64,000 nucleotides of DNA from Baylisascaris procyonis (taxonomy: Eukaryota > Nematoda > Chromadorea > Rhabditida > Ascarididae). The first letter of the stretch is position 1. Each line of letters begins with the position of its first letter. The notes beneath the pieces were generated by a model that worked only from the letters and a program-made list of their open reading frames with translations, had not been told where the DNA came from and did not search any database. Where the stretch lies: contig JAZARR010000197.1 in assembly GCA_037389465.1 (NCBI GenBank), positions 3,520,501-3,584,500 on the forward strand, given 5' to 3'. The translations under genes and the position numbers were made by a program. Of the stretch, positions 1 through 13,300 are shown in pieces.

Positions 1-237
1 CTACAACTCCAAAAGAGAGTTGGTAGTCGCCTTTCTTGCCAAATGCAAACTGGTTGAAAAAATAGTTCGGAAAAGGGAAGATCACGAAAGAAATGAAACA
101 AAAACCTTCTCATCCAACGATCTTTTTACCAGGGATCCTCAGCCGAAGCATCCATCGCTTCAGGATAATAGGAGAAGGGTAGCCTATATGTGTTTTCAGT
201 AGTTTGCACTAATCATTGAGTAAGGTGAATTTCTCAC

Positions 238-3200
238 CTCAGTTTTGCATGAGGAGAGTTGAAGAAGCAAAGAAGCTTCGGAATGAGGATGTCTAGATGC
301 TCCTGCGGCGTCAGCATATCAGCGGAATCCTCACAAATTTTCTGGATCGCACCCATCGCACCCTAAACATATTAACGAAAGATTTCAACACCATTTTATA
401 TAAGTTTCTCATTTTCGTGGAATATTAAGTTTTCCATATCCACCTCGCGCAATATTTATCCGCTTTCAGCGCGCAATGAAAAAATAGCGGAAGATGGGCG
501 CATAAGCGCTAAAAATATTTCATTCTCGTTCCTCCGTTCTTACCTTATATACTTTTCTTATAGATGCTTTATTCGTTGGCAATATCCCCGTGCTAAGTAT
601 TATCTACTTGCATCCTCGCTCAATGCAAAAATGCTGCAGACAAACAAATACCTTTACGCATGCCCCCTATTTCAAAGACAATGACTTCTATTCCTCATCG
701 TTCACTCTCCAATTCCAAATATTATACCTTCCTGAAAAGAATTATTCCTTCCCTCTACCAAATAAAAAATAGAATCAATTATTCCCTTCCAACAAAACAA
801 CGTTGAAAAATAGAACCACAGATATACCCACCTCCTGCAGCAGAGTATCCTGACTGTCTAGCATGCCGCAAAGTGTTGGTAGAAGAGAAGGCCACTGAGC
901 GATACCTTCGTGCACGACTATCGTAGTGACGATAATGCCCACCGTGGCACGAATCAAAGGATGAGGATCGGAGATAGCGAGCAGTGTCTTGCTCTTTACG
1001 TATGCGCGAATCTGCTCCGGTAAACGACTCCAAAGCAGCCGAATGGAGTTCTTCAAAATCAGTCCAGCTAACGATCGATTTGCCACCTGAAAAACCTCTT
1101 TTACATCACCTTAATTGCTGTGCTCCCATAGCAATAACAGTGAAGCGGAAAAAAGGAAGAGCAAAAGTCCTTCCAAAAAGGGTAGGCAAAAAAGTTTCCG
1201 CTCGAAAAATGTTGTTAAATATTTTCAAAGAAACCTGTAGGCGTTGCCTAAATTCCCACATGTGTTGTCAATCATATAATCTATGCACAAATTACATCAT
1301 GGGCCAATCTACTGTTGGACATAGGTCATTCTTTTGCAAAATTCAACCACAATACGCAACTACGACACAAACAGATAAGCGCAACATGTGCGTGATTTGG
1401 CATTTGGTAGAAACTCGAAGTTTCATTTAGGAAACAGTTTTGGACAGAAAATTTGGGACATTTAACAAACGACAAATAGGCTAGGTATACATTTCCGAAG
1501 TTATTAAAGCTGAGGTAATTTATGAAAACAAAAAACACCAACTTCCTATCAAATTAAATAAAAATAGATTAAATCTGCCACATCCTCGGTATGCAAACAC
1601 TAACGAAAATTGCTTTACAGTTCCTCTAGGTGTGATCCACTTCACTGATAACTATCACTGGTTAAAGGATCTTAAAGAGTCACCCAAACTTACTAAAGAA
1701 GCCCAAACCTCCTCAAATCATTCTTTGCACGACAGCCTTTCTACAACTTAAAGTTAGGTGGTTAGGCAGATGAAAAAAATGAAAAAAGCACCCCCCCCCC
1801 CTGATTCTAACAACTGATGTTCTCTGAGATGGGAACTGATCTTAACGGATAGCTTATATAAAATATGATCCGCAAAATCTAAGCGCTATCCTTCCATCTT
1901 TAAAACGTTATTGCTACACCTTCGGTAGCATTAATGCCGGAATTGTTGACACCACATACCACAAATAAAATCAACACCTGCATCTGCCTGATCATTCGCG
2001 CGTACAGTGCTTCCTAAAACCGACAGATTCGCACCTCATCCTTAATACAACCTACTGGTGGCCGGTAGGCTGACACTTTCCAATCTGTGGCCACCAAGTT
2101 TGGAATCCGACTTATAATCGCTAAATTTGGAAACACTAAAACTCTTGCAGCCTAAAGTGTCGTCCACCCCCTTGCAATCTTTTACCAAGGTTCACCCCCA
2201 GAACTCATACGATGCTATGACAGTGGCGAGGGACACATTAACATGGTAGATTATGACTGATAGATGCTCGTGTACTCCCAGCATTGTTCGCCTCTTCGCG
2301 TCACCATTCCCCCCCCCCCCCCCCCCGCTCTCAACCATAGCTATGCATGCAAAAACTTCTCGCATATTTGTGATTGATTTCTCACCTGTTCTTCTTTCAG
2401 CTCGCTGAGAATGAAGACCAAATAGCAGCAAAATTCAGGATGCATGTTGAGCTGATCGAGTCGCTGAAATTTCATTCAATAATACCAACCAGCAATGATA
2501 AATCATTCACTTATTACACTTACCTGTAATTACCCTCACTATATGTATCCTGAACATCTGGGATGGACATGAACGCTCTGAACCACTAGCTCACGCTATA
2601 AGGGTCAATTTTCAGGATTCACACGATCCGAAACTCTTGACGATCATAACCTGCTATGCATAAAGATGCAAGTCCCCGAAGTGGTAAACACTACACTACA
2701 TACCAACACCCATAAACTTCATATCTTTTATCAACGTTCAGTACAGAGACATTCCTTATGTTAATATTTTTCATAGATTTGAACATTTGATTATACATCA
2801 CATGTTCGTGCTAGCTGGTGCCGAATACTTGCAAAAAGGCACCCCCCCCCCCATTAACAACGGAAAGTTCCACTCCAAGGAATTTTTCCCCCTTGTGAAG
2901 TAACAATTAGTAAATGAAGCAAAAATGGTCAATTAAACAGTAACAACTTCAAAAAAAGAGAGTCCGCAACCATATATATACACTAGAAATATTACCATAT
3001 CACCAATGAAGAGATAAAATAAATCCTTTGTATTAGATTATTTAAGCAAATGACAAATACTTACTTCCTGTACGCTTCGTTGCGTCTGAGTGTCCGGTGA
3101 TTGAGAATGTTGCAACAGCTGAGCAACCTGAAAGTCAATATCCCACAATCACTGCAACATCAGAAGGGAGTTTACTGACCTCGATAATAGAACATACTAA

Positions 3201-4337
3201 TGACAGAATACTTACAATTCTGTGGAGAATAAATAAAATCCACTAATAATTAATATAATTAGGTCTGAAAAAAATGGAACTCTGATTTTACACATAAAAA
3301 AGTTATCACTGAAAAAGAGCTCCATTAAGCTTTAAATGACTTCCCCTGTCGACTGCGGTGACAGAAAAAATTATATCACATGGTCGGAATAGCAAGGAAA
3401 AAGAAACATGAAAAACCTTGAGATCCTATAACAGGTATTGAAGTTCTAAATGCCCACACGTTTTAAACAAAAAGACTACCCCACCAAGAATGATTCGTAG
3501 CTAGCACTACGGCCTTTACACATTAATCAACAAAACCTCACAGATGAAGTATCGATTCTTCAAAACAGACATAGAGTCAAATTGCATAGAAGATATGACT
3601 CTGTAAGCGACCATCATTGAGAAGCATGCACCCTTCACCTTAATCACCCTTTTACTTATCGCACTGTGGTCCAACTTTATAAAAATTGACCACCAACTTT
3701 GTCAACTCAACTTTTGTCCGACCATCAACTTGAAGATTTGATGCTTGAAAAAATGATTGCTGATCAAAGCAACTTGGGAAACTCTTCAAAGATAAGGCAT
3801 TCTTCGGCTGTCACATCAAACCCTCTCGTCTATCTAACAATTCCACTAGCCAAAACGACGACACTTTCTTATGAAGTTTTTGATGGGGATATATCAACTC
3901 AAAATTTTGCAGTTACATTTGTATCAAAAAAAAATCTCAAAAACGAATCCCATTTATAAGGTAGAGGAATATTTTTAAAAGATATTTCAATCACTAGGTC
4001 CCTTACCCAAAAAAAGGATCACTTTTACAGGTATTGCGAAAGCAACAGCTAACACCAACAACTTGACGTGATAAAGATGCGGAATCTAAAAAAAAACATG
4101 TTTCCTTCAAAACTATAAAGCAAGTAACATTACGTAAGTTGATTACCTTAGGCATAAAAGATAACTTCCGCTTGAAATTCGAAATTATAAAACGTGTTGA
4201 AACTAAACGCACATAGGTATAAGAACTAAACCATAAAAAATATAGTTACACAATATCCACATAAAACGACATAATAGTATTATTACCTGCTGCAATTCCT
4301 CTGGAATTGGTCGCCATTCGATCGCTTCTCCCGTCAT
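238..4337 (-). CDS. imb-2: Transportin-1 / importin beta-2, N-terminal part (gene continues past left edge)
   Basis: Karyopherin-beta import receptor that carries PY-NLS cargo (hnRNP-type RNA-binding proteins) through nuclear pores under Ran control. I read five coding exons: 4337-4287, 3127-3065, 2463-2386, 1086-832 and 362-238, each bounded by AG/GT and all in compatible phase, giving about 190 residues. Exon 1 starts MTGEAIEWRPIPEELQQ. Exon 2 has SQSPDTQTQRSVQE and exon 3 has LNMHPEFCCYLVFILSELK. Exon 4 has RSLAGLILKNSIR and LIRATVGIIVTTI, and exon 5 has GAIQKICEDSADML and LDILIPKLLCFF. These follow the first HEAT repeats of human TNPO1 (SQSPDTTIQRTVQQ, LIRATVGILITTI, LQKICEDSAE) in order. 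The ATG at 4337 is the first in frame after a good splice acceptor. The next exon is not visible in bases 1-237. Seen: motifs and splice sites. Known: family role. The gene symbol is by homology to C. elegans. Confidence 0.93.
2309..2326. repeat. Mono-C tract, 18 bp, in imb-2 intron 3
   Basis: Run of about 18 C residues inside the intron between imb-2 exons 3 and 4. Shorter C runs of 9-13 occur nearby, around 1791, 2842, 5247, 6578 and 7539. Confidence 0.9.
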
Positions 4338-4348
4338 CCTCAATACTG
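4335..4348 (-). promoter_or_regulatory. Splice acceptor just before the imb-2 start (possible spliced-leader site)
   Basis: Minus-strand TTTGCTATGCAG ends at 4346, eight bases before the ATG at 4337-4335. Nematode mRNAs often receive a trans-spliced leader a few bases before the start codon, so this may be the trans-splice site. A cis-acceptor after a 5' UTR exon is equally possible from sequence alone. Confidence 0.45.
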
Positions 4349-7300
4349 CATAGCAAATACCAAAGCTTTCAACACCTGTTACCTGCCTATTACCTGCAAA
4401 ATTAAGTACCATTTAGCAAGTGAAATACCCATTAGCATATCATTAATGAGTACCATACTACAATTAAACAATGCAGAAGTTTTTGCATTGAATATATCGG
4501 TATGGTGCAGCAATCGCGCAACATACTATTAGAACATACTACGTTTTCTGAAGAACTTTATTTAATTAAACATAGACAAATCCATGAAAAATATAAACTT
4601 ATAAAACGAGAAAAGAATAAAGCTTATAAAATCTCGATAGGGTAGCAGCAAATATATGAGACGAATAATATTCAAGCATGAGAACAGCCGACTACACATT
4701 ACGTACCAACCTAGAATTTATTAAACACTATGCCTCATCAATGATCACAAACCTGACTGCATTGCACTAACACTACTGACAACCTACCCCTTTATTAGGC
4801 TCCGGGAACGCTTTATAAACTCCAATTCCTCCTTCCTAAAACCACAAAAGTTCATAAAATTGACGGTAGAATGTACAACATTGTTGTTAGCAGATGTTGG
4901 TCTGTTACGAATGCATCTGCCTCCTATTCGTTCATGCATACGGGAAACGAGAAAGAAGCTGACCTCTGCTATTATTCGTAGACAAACTTCAAGCTTCAGC
5001 TTCTGATGGAAGCTCAAAGTTTAGGTTGCTCAATTAAATCATCGAATCTATTTTTGGCTACAAGTATAAGTGAGAAGGCCTTGCGACCAAAGATTATAAA
5101 AAACGATACCGTAGTTACGAAAGGGAAGACCTACCACAACTCACACAACGAATAATGAAACCTAAACTGGTGAAGATTTGTGGGCGGCATATGGGAATCT
5201 AATAGTTGAAAATTTGAAACTCGCGCATTGCATTTTTTACAATACCCCCCCCCCCCATCACCTCCAATCGCCTTATATAGCTCACGACTGCCTACTATAG
5301 GAAGGCGTATCCACCCTTACAGGTTGCCATGTTACCTTCGTAAGGGCTTTCCAGAAGGAGCTAACTAGAAAAAAACCACTCCTGAAAAAAAAAAAGAAGG
5401 AAAAAACTGAATACAGTTGTTGAAGGAGAGAAACCGTCTTCAAAAAAACTTTCATTCAGAGCCCAGAACCACAATTTACACATTCACCAAGCGCTTGCGT
5501 GAATCAAACCAACGTATCATACACACTGTAGCAATAAAGCAATCGCATAACCACGACCGCAGTCCTGATCTTGGCAAAGGTTTAAACCAGCCTTTGAGCT
5601 AATCCACTCAACCGATCAACAAACCGCCGTCTGCCAACAACCATTCACAATAAAATAAAATTCCTCCATAGAAAGGCCTCACAGATTATGCAATGTAAAA
5701 CACAAAAAACCCCAACCCCCACCACCACAACTCGAACACCAACGCCAACTGCAGCACCACCCTATAACAACAACTCCATCAATCCACATGTAAAATTCGT
5801 ACATTGCATAAATGATCGAAGCCGAACGAAGAAAGTCGCTTAGACTACGGTCGATACCGTATTATCAATAGCAACGCGCGCGCGTTATTAACAAATGACG
5901 TCACTTTACTCGTTAATTAATATATTTTAGTGTATTATGACTGAAAAATATTTGAATGAGAAAATTAGAGTGGTATTTTAAAAAAATGTTGCAAAAATTC
6001 TGTCACAACCAAGCATAACCAGGATAAAAAACAAAACCTATCATATAACATAGACTTTTTTTTGCATAGCATCGCTACTACATTCCGACATTGATTTGAT
6101 GCGCTTTTTGAAATCTAAAAAGCACATTACGGGAATTCCTATACATTATATCATCAATTAAAGCTTTAGACGTATAATATAGAGGCACTTATATGAATAC
6201 GATCATAAAAGAATGGAAATAAAATAAAAAATGAAGTAAAAATTGATGAAATACACCAATTTTTGAAGAATATTGCAAAATCACAAACATATTCCCGAGC
6301 AATGATCAAAGGATTTTCAATAAAGAGGACAGATCACAACTGATCACAAGTCATCGGATAACCGCGGATCGATGCAATGATCGACTTCGTAGAGCAAGTT
6401 TATTTCCCGCCGAATCGTCATTTGAATATGGTGATGCTCTCTCATATATTACTTAGATACATGCCGATCACTATAGAATATAGACTACTCATTGTGGTAT
6501 CACAACCGCATCAACACTATGCAATCGTAAGTGGATGTCGGCCTACATCTTCTTTCTTTCCTCTTCTTAGCCCTTCCCCCCCCCCCCCAACCCCACTTAT
6601 TCCTTAGCCTTTGGGAAATCACCTAAATTGTTAGATGTTCAGATTACACCTGTGGAATATTTTACCGTACTAATTACCGCCGTGATTTGCATAAATACTG
6701 TACTACTTGTATTTTCCTTTCCGGATCGCCTGTTCTATGTTACTTCGACTCTCTATAGTTCTTTCGTTTGTTCCTATATGTTCTTATCGATATCCTAATC
6801 CGAAAATGTTCAAATCCTTGCTATGAATTCCGGTCGATGATGCATATATATCAACTATCTTGTTGTTTTCCGGTCCGATCTCTAAAATTTTCACACGTTT
6901 CAGTTACCACCCAATAAGAATATTATTGTTTTATTAATAAAAACAAATACAAATTAGGATCAAAATCATAAAATAAGTAACATTCGACTATTATTAGACA
7001 ACTCTATAATAAAGGTGAATATCAGTGAAGAAAAATATCTGTTGTCGCGAGCAGGATAAGTGAAAGCACTCCTCTATGACTTAATTCAATGTGTGGTTTT
7101 AAGTTTTTAAAAGAAATTAAAGTGATATGCATGGGATATGAACGAAATCAAAAACACCTATCTTATAATCGTTTTTGCAAGTAACGCGAATATAAAGATA
7201 AAGGTGGATAATGTTGACTTGCCTATATACACGAAATATATTTACTACATCTTTAAACTGTAAAGTAAAATAGAAAATATTTCATCGGTTCTTTTTTCAT

Positions 7301-9349
7301 TCATATTATCCATCAATATCATATCATCAGAACAATTTTCCTTTATCGTAACAAATATGAAGACAAATCAGGCAAAAATGCGTTTTTTACATATCACCCC
7401 ATCAACCGTTGAGGGGAATATTCACGCAATGCGGCATAATGTGTTTTCCTATTTTATTTTACATAGAATGTAGAAAAAAAAAAAGGTTGAGCAGAATAAG
7501 ACAGTTGCTGAGTGTAGATCTTACCTCTCCACCCCCCACCCCCCCCCCCCCGAACTTCTCCATCCTAGAATTAGCACAATTCAAATTAAGACCATCATAG
7601 TACTCCTCCAAACTCAAAGATATGACGATTTGCACTAAAACAGATCTCCCTGTAACCAACTTCTTGTAGCGAAGAACCGAATGCTAAGCAATTTAATGTG
7701 TGCATATGTGAGCATGTTTAATATCACATTTCATGCACCACTTGAAAGATAGAAATATATCGATGCCTTACAATGTTATGGAATTGACTGAACTTTCTGT
7801 ACTTTCCTACTATTCTTTTCAGTCAGAAATCCATCAATAACCTATTAATGCACTGACAATGCTTTCCCCTCCTCCTTCTCTCGAAAGCAAACGAATTTTG
7901 TCTAAATAAAGCGGAAATAAGTGAACCTACAGTCCTTTATTGCGATACATAGCTTCGAAAACAGCATATGACAAAGGTGGCGCAACTAGGTTTAGAATGG
8001 TAACCGCGCCATATGGTGAGGCGAATAAAGGAATTCCAAATTGCTTAAAGAGGACGCCAGATTTTACCAGTGGTGGATTTAAAGTTCGAAAGACATCTTT
8101 TTAAAAAAATTTCAGATTCCTAACCTCCTCGATGGGATCGGTATATTCACTTTAAACAAGTGCGTAGGCCATCATTAAACCTCACCATTGCTGCTTCCAC
8201 CACCCAAGCTGCCAATGTATTATCTATAGATAATTCAAATCTCTACCTATAGTTCCTCTTGGCTTTCCCTATCCTTTTGGTACGAATGGTACGCGAGATA
8301 CCTAAAAAATTTCCGAAAAAATTACCTCAAATATCTTCGCCGTCCTTCATTTAGAAGAAATTTTAGCAGTTGGGTTCGATAGCAGCTTCAGCTGGCTCAT
8401 TCTTTTAGCCGACTTACCACCTATCCTTCCGGCAAATCCCGGTCAAAATTTCACCGATGCTAAACTGCTACGCTGCTAAGCCGAAACCAAATCTAAACCT
8501 TTATAACCCGATCTAACATAAAGGCGATGCAATTCGAAGGGAATTCGAGGTGCAAAATCTCGTCGCATTGTTACAGGAAACAGGTGAAATAACAGGTATG
8601 ATATGATCGTAGTAAGCGGTAAGGTAATACGTCATGTAACAGACAAAAAATAGCTTTCATTGTAGATTTTATTGACAATATTCCATCTAAACGATGACAA
8701 TAATATCGACTTATGCTTGTCAAGAATAGGTAGTGGGATCCATATACCCGTCGATCCTTCGATACCTGCCGATCCAGGTAATACGTTCCATTCGATCCAT
8801 AGAAGATGTGATACCTGTGCACTCTATATCACAATAAACCAAAATCATTTATCGATTATTTTAACAAAACATTTCACTGAGCGTAACAAAACGAAACAAA
8901 TAACATATGCAATTAAATGGCAGCTTAAATTTATGAAATATTTCATTTTTGAGAGCTCAATTTGAATTATGTATTATCCGCCATTTGCATATCGATCAAT
9001 ATCCTTTCTATTCTAATTCATCTCTCATTCACTACCATCTTTAATGATTTCGATGACGATCGTTGGTTAATTTGCATATAATCCACTAATCCAGAGAGCA
9101 TCGCTCAAAAACTGCTTATATGCAAATTTTGTATTCAAATATCACAAATACAATGAACTATCATAGTACTGTTCCCCATTCAATGAAGCGTTTTTAAATT
9201 CAACTACAAGCAGTTTAACCGCTCAATTTACTAAAAATTTTCAGAGTTTTTCGAGATACCTATGAAGATAACAATTTTAGCCAATAAATTCTTAAAAACA
9301 AATCTCTCTCGTAAATGTGTTGATTTCGCAATAAGGCCATAAAAGGGTG
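4346..9349. other. Intergenic spacer upstream of imb-2, no gene seen
   Basis: About 5 kb of AT-rich sequence between the imb-2 5' end and the repeats downstream of the PTR gene. Open frames here are short (under 100 codons), lack flanking splice signals and match no family I know. Mono-C runs occur near 5247, 6578 and 7539. The imb-2 promoter should lie in the right-hand neighbourhood of 4346, but I cannot point to a specific element. Confidence 0.6.
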
Positions 9350-9354
9350 ACCAA

Positions 9355-9426
9355 ATTTCCAATTTCTTAAGTGGCCAAATTTCCAATAAATGGCCAAATT
9401 TTCAATAAATGGCCAAATTTCCAACC
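9355..9426. repeat. Short tandem repeat, about 21 bp, three copies
   Basis: The phrase AAATGGCCAAATTTCCAAT recurs three to four times with small changes. It lies 3' of the PTR gene. No coding sense. Confidence 0.75.
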
Positions 9427-9654
9427 CTAATCCTTGGCTTCCCTTTCAAGCAAAGAAACATGACAACGCATAGTGTGATTCAATGAAAGCCACTCAACGA
9501 TATTCACAGAAACTCTCAAGGGAAGTCATTTAAGAGGACATCAAATATTATATCCGCCAAAGATGGCCTCTCTTAAAGCAGGTAGTGTCCTCATTAGTCG
9601 AATAAACTAATTTCGATCAGTGAATCCCTGTTCTAATATCTTGTAATACACATT

Positions 9655-9893
9655 AATGTCAGACCGTTAAACCTTCCAAGGTATGAGGTCAGGCCATCAA
9701 ACCTTCAAGGCATGAGGTCAGGCTATCAAACCTTCAAGGTACGAAGTCAGGCCATCAAACCTTCAAGGTATTAGGTCAGACCGTTAAACTTCAAGGTATG
9801 AAGTCAGGCCATCAAGCCTCCAAGGTATGAGGTCGGACCATCAAACCTTCAAGGCATGAGGTCAGGCTATCAAACCTTCAAAGTATAAACTTC
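9655..9893. repeat. 29-bp tandem repeat, about eight copies, 3' of the PTR gene
   Basis: Degenerate copies of a unit containing AGGTCAGGCCATCAAACC then TTCAAGGTATG. Copies differ by point changes (GGCTATC, AGACCGTTA, GGCATG). The array lies 450-690 bp past the PTR stop codon and may fall in its 3' UTR or flank. Confidence 0.88.
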
Positions 9894-10342
9894 CGTGCAC
9901 CGCTTTTCAATATTCAATTACGATTCACAGCTCCACTTATTACTCTATCGGTACCAAAGATCATTCAACGACCCACTAGCAAGCTTGTCTCCTTTCCAGA
10001 TTTCGTTGTTCATCGTTTAATGGGCATAATAAATTTAGAGGTGATTGAGCGTTATAAGATGTATGCCTACATAAAGAAATCGACAAGTGAACGTCTCAAC
10101 AAAACAAAAACACGTTAGCGCTATACGAAACAATTATTTGGTCAAAAAGCGGATAAAAAAACCATATGAATTTCATATTGAACTTTCCTTATTATAACCC
10201 GATATATTTTCACTTCAAATAGCTCAAATATCCTCTTATCATAGGTAAATATTAGGATGTATCTTCTACAAGTATTATAATCAGCAATTCTGGGCTTGGC
10301 AGTCAAATATATCATCAAATAAGTAGTAAATTTAAGAAAACG

Positions 10343-13300
10343 TTATCGATATATCCTTTTAATGAGAGCGATACAATCACTGAAAAGAAGGAAAATAACG
10401 GGAAGAAGAAAAAGTGCATGAAACATTCCCAAAAATGTCACTAAAAGAACTGTTTTCCAAAAGACGGCCACAACGTAGGCTCGAACGACGATTAATGGAA
10501 TCATACCTGAAAATTTAACGCTTTCATTTAGAAAAAAAGGTTGGTAATAGAAGCATAAAAAAGTTCAAACTTAGTTGGGCATCTAAAAAAAATATAAACA
10601 AAATTTTTTAAAAATTTAGATCAGTGAGGTTTTCACTCATAATCATTAGAACATAGCTGGTCGAGTCAAGTTTTGAAATCTCACCTATAACCTTCATAAT
10701 CATTCAGAATATATTCAGTGACATTCTCAACTCTGTAAAACTAACAGATCCGCAAGGATTTCACTAATATCTCAAACTCCATCAACTGAAACCTTTATGT
10801 GAACCGCCTGAACTCTATAAATTTCTGTTCATTTAATATGCAACGCTTTTTATGAATAGTATATTTTGTGCTAAAATAAGCGATGAAGGTATAAGGCCGA
10901 TATTTCTGAAAGGCAAATTTCCAAACATAAGGATTTAGACTAGTTCATTCAACGCTGTCCCAGATAAGAATTTAGCCAATATAGAGAAACGAAAGCCATA
11001 TAAATGCAGCACTCTTCTATGCAATGTTTCAATGGGTTCAAGATGTTCGTAACTAATTCCTCATAGTGTATTTGCCTATTCTGTTATCCTACGCCTTTAG
11101 CGACGCCTGATGGAATATAAGCACATCTAAAAAAAGATCCCCACCGACTTCCAGGGAATTTTGTTGGGTAGATTCCATTATGGTGCCTACGTTCAAATCT
11201 CCTAAATAACCGCCATTATTTATGCGAAAGGATATGTCGTATGTACACCTTCATATTCCATTTACGGTTGTTATCCCCTGATTAAATATATCAACAAAAA
11301 CGTCACGTCCTATCCGCTTATATAAGAACGACTCTGACATTATTTAGGTTCTACCTGATGCAACCGAGGAGAACAATCATGCTGCCTAAAATACACCTTG
11401 GAAACCGGCTTGTTCCCCGCTTTCCTGTACCAAACTTATCCCCTTCCCCTACCCCCCCCCCCAACGAATATATTACCAGAATTCAGTCATAACATCCTAT
11501 TCAAAAATGCACTTACTTGTGATACTAACATCTTAGTCAGCCGGCTGTCATATAGAGGAAACAAAAAGTGGTAATAAATGAAGAGGAAAACACATGAACG
11601 TATTACCGAGCAATGTGCTTATACCACTCTGTATAACTGGCCATCCGACTCCCTTAAAGGTTTCTTCGAGACGTCTGCGACTGCTACTTGGAGAACACTG
11701 CGCTATCGGCGCTGAATGATTGCTCAATGACGATTCGCTGCCAACAATTATTGAAATTGTACGTGATCCAACAGATGAATATGATTTTTCACTTTCTGCG
11801 CTTATCTGAAATTTAACTGAACTTTATTACTGATATAAAAAATGATTCTATCTGAGAGCTATGCTCATGCCTAATTACCCCGCTTCATTGTCTTCCTGCT
11901 ACCACCTGGACCATTAAAATATAAATATACAGGTCGAAGAAATACTACAATCACTGAGCATGCTTCAATTTGTTTCACGTGTAAAGCTATACCCTAAATC
12001 ATGGTAGATTAACTAAGAGGTATGAAAGAGAGGGAGGGAGGGAGAGAGAGTGAGAGAGATGGGAGGAGAGAGAGCGAGATAAAGAATTTGAATTTTTGAG
12101 GTGTTAACCATAGTTATTATTCTACTTACCTTTAAAAAGGTATGCTCACATCATCCGAAAATATACCCACAAATGATTATTTAATGAGTCAGAAAACTGC
12201 CCAAATCTAATTTTAAAAAAATTTCGAAAAAAAAACAGATAAATACTAAATGCCTCTATATTTTATAAATTTAGAAAAAATATATTCATTGTTTCATAAA
12301 TCGATTTCACATCAATTTTGTTGATTTTATTCATTTCATCACTATTAAACGTTTTCGATCGATCCGCTTTATGATCTGATAATAATCGATCGATCAGAGA
12401 GAATTTTCATAATCAATATACGTCGAGCATTTACAGGTAGTCATAGTTGTAGGTATTTGCAGGTAAATATAGGTACAGGTATAGGTATAAGTATAGATAT
12501 TACAAGTAGTCATAGTATTTAAGAGATATAAAAATGCAAACCTCTTTATGAGTGAAGAAATGATAGCAGATATGCGCACTATAATCAACCGAGAATCCAA
12601 TACTCATGAGCATACTGATAAGTGATATCGCATCAAGTCGTACATCCCATAAATGCAAATATCCCACTGTACCTACACAAATCGAAATAATCGAGAGTAC
12701 AACCGATACAATTGCACCTATATCGAGCACAAATAAAAACACCAATATCGACATCAATATAATCGCCGAAACTGAAATTATATATGGTTTAGAAAGGGGT
12801 CAATCATAACAAATATATGGTTATAACGATAAGGCACGGTAAAGCATCCCCTTAACACCTTAATGAATATTGACGCATAATCACATAAATTAATTTTAGT
12901 ATATTATTGTGAAAAGCATCTCTATTAATATAGCTCCGAATATAATAAAGAAAAGCTTTGGCTCCAATATGGCTCCAAATATAATAAAGCTTCATTATAA
13001 GGCATCTACTGAATAAGCTGATTTAAGACTGTAGTACATTCCGCTCCGGTTGGCACGAAGAGAGCATAAAGCCATAGACTCAGATAAAAACTTTGGTAAT
13101 TAGTTAGTTCACCTCTGAAAGTTTATTCCTTCTTCGTACTTGAATAACTCTAATCCACCAAATTCTTCAAAATTCCCAAAGAATTCTCCTATTTTAATTG
13201 CAACGGTAAAAAGAGATACGAAAACAACAGCTAAATATTTTCAGCATAAAGCAATAAACTATATCGATCATGAATAATCATTGAATAAGGCTATTCTCAT

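Noticed and set aside
984..1430. 148-codon plus-strand frame
   Set aside because: Its first part is antisense to imb-2 exon 4, whose homology to transportin is clear. The rest has no family resemblance.
9655..9893. CRISPR-like array
   Set aside because: The repeats are contiguous with no unique spacers, and the window is eukaryotic.
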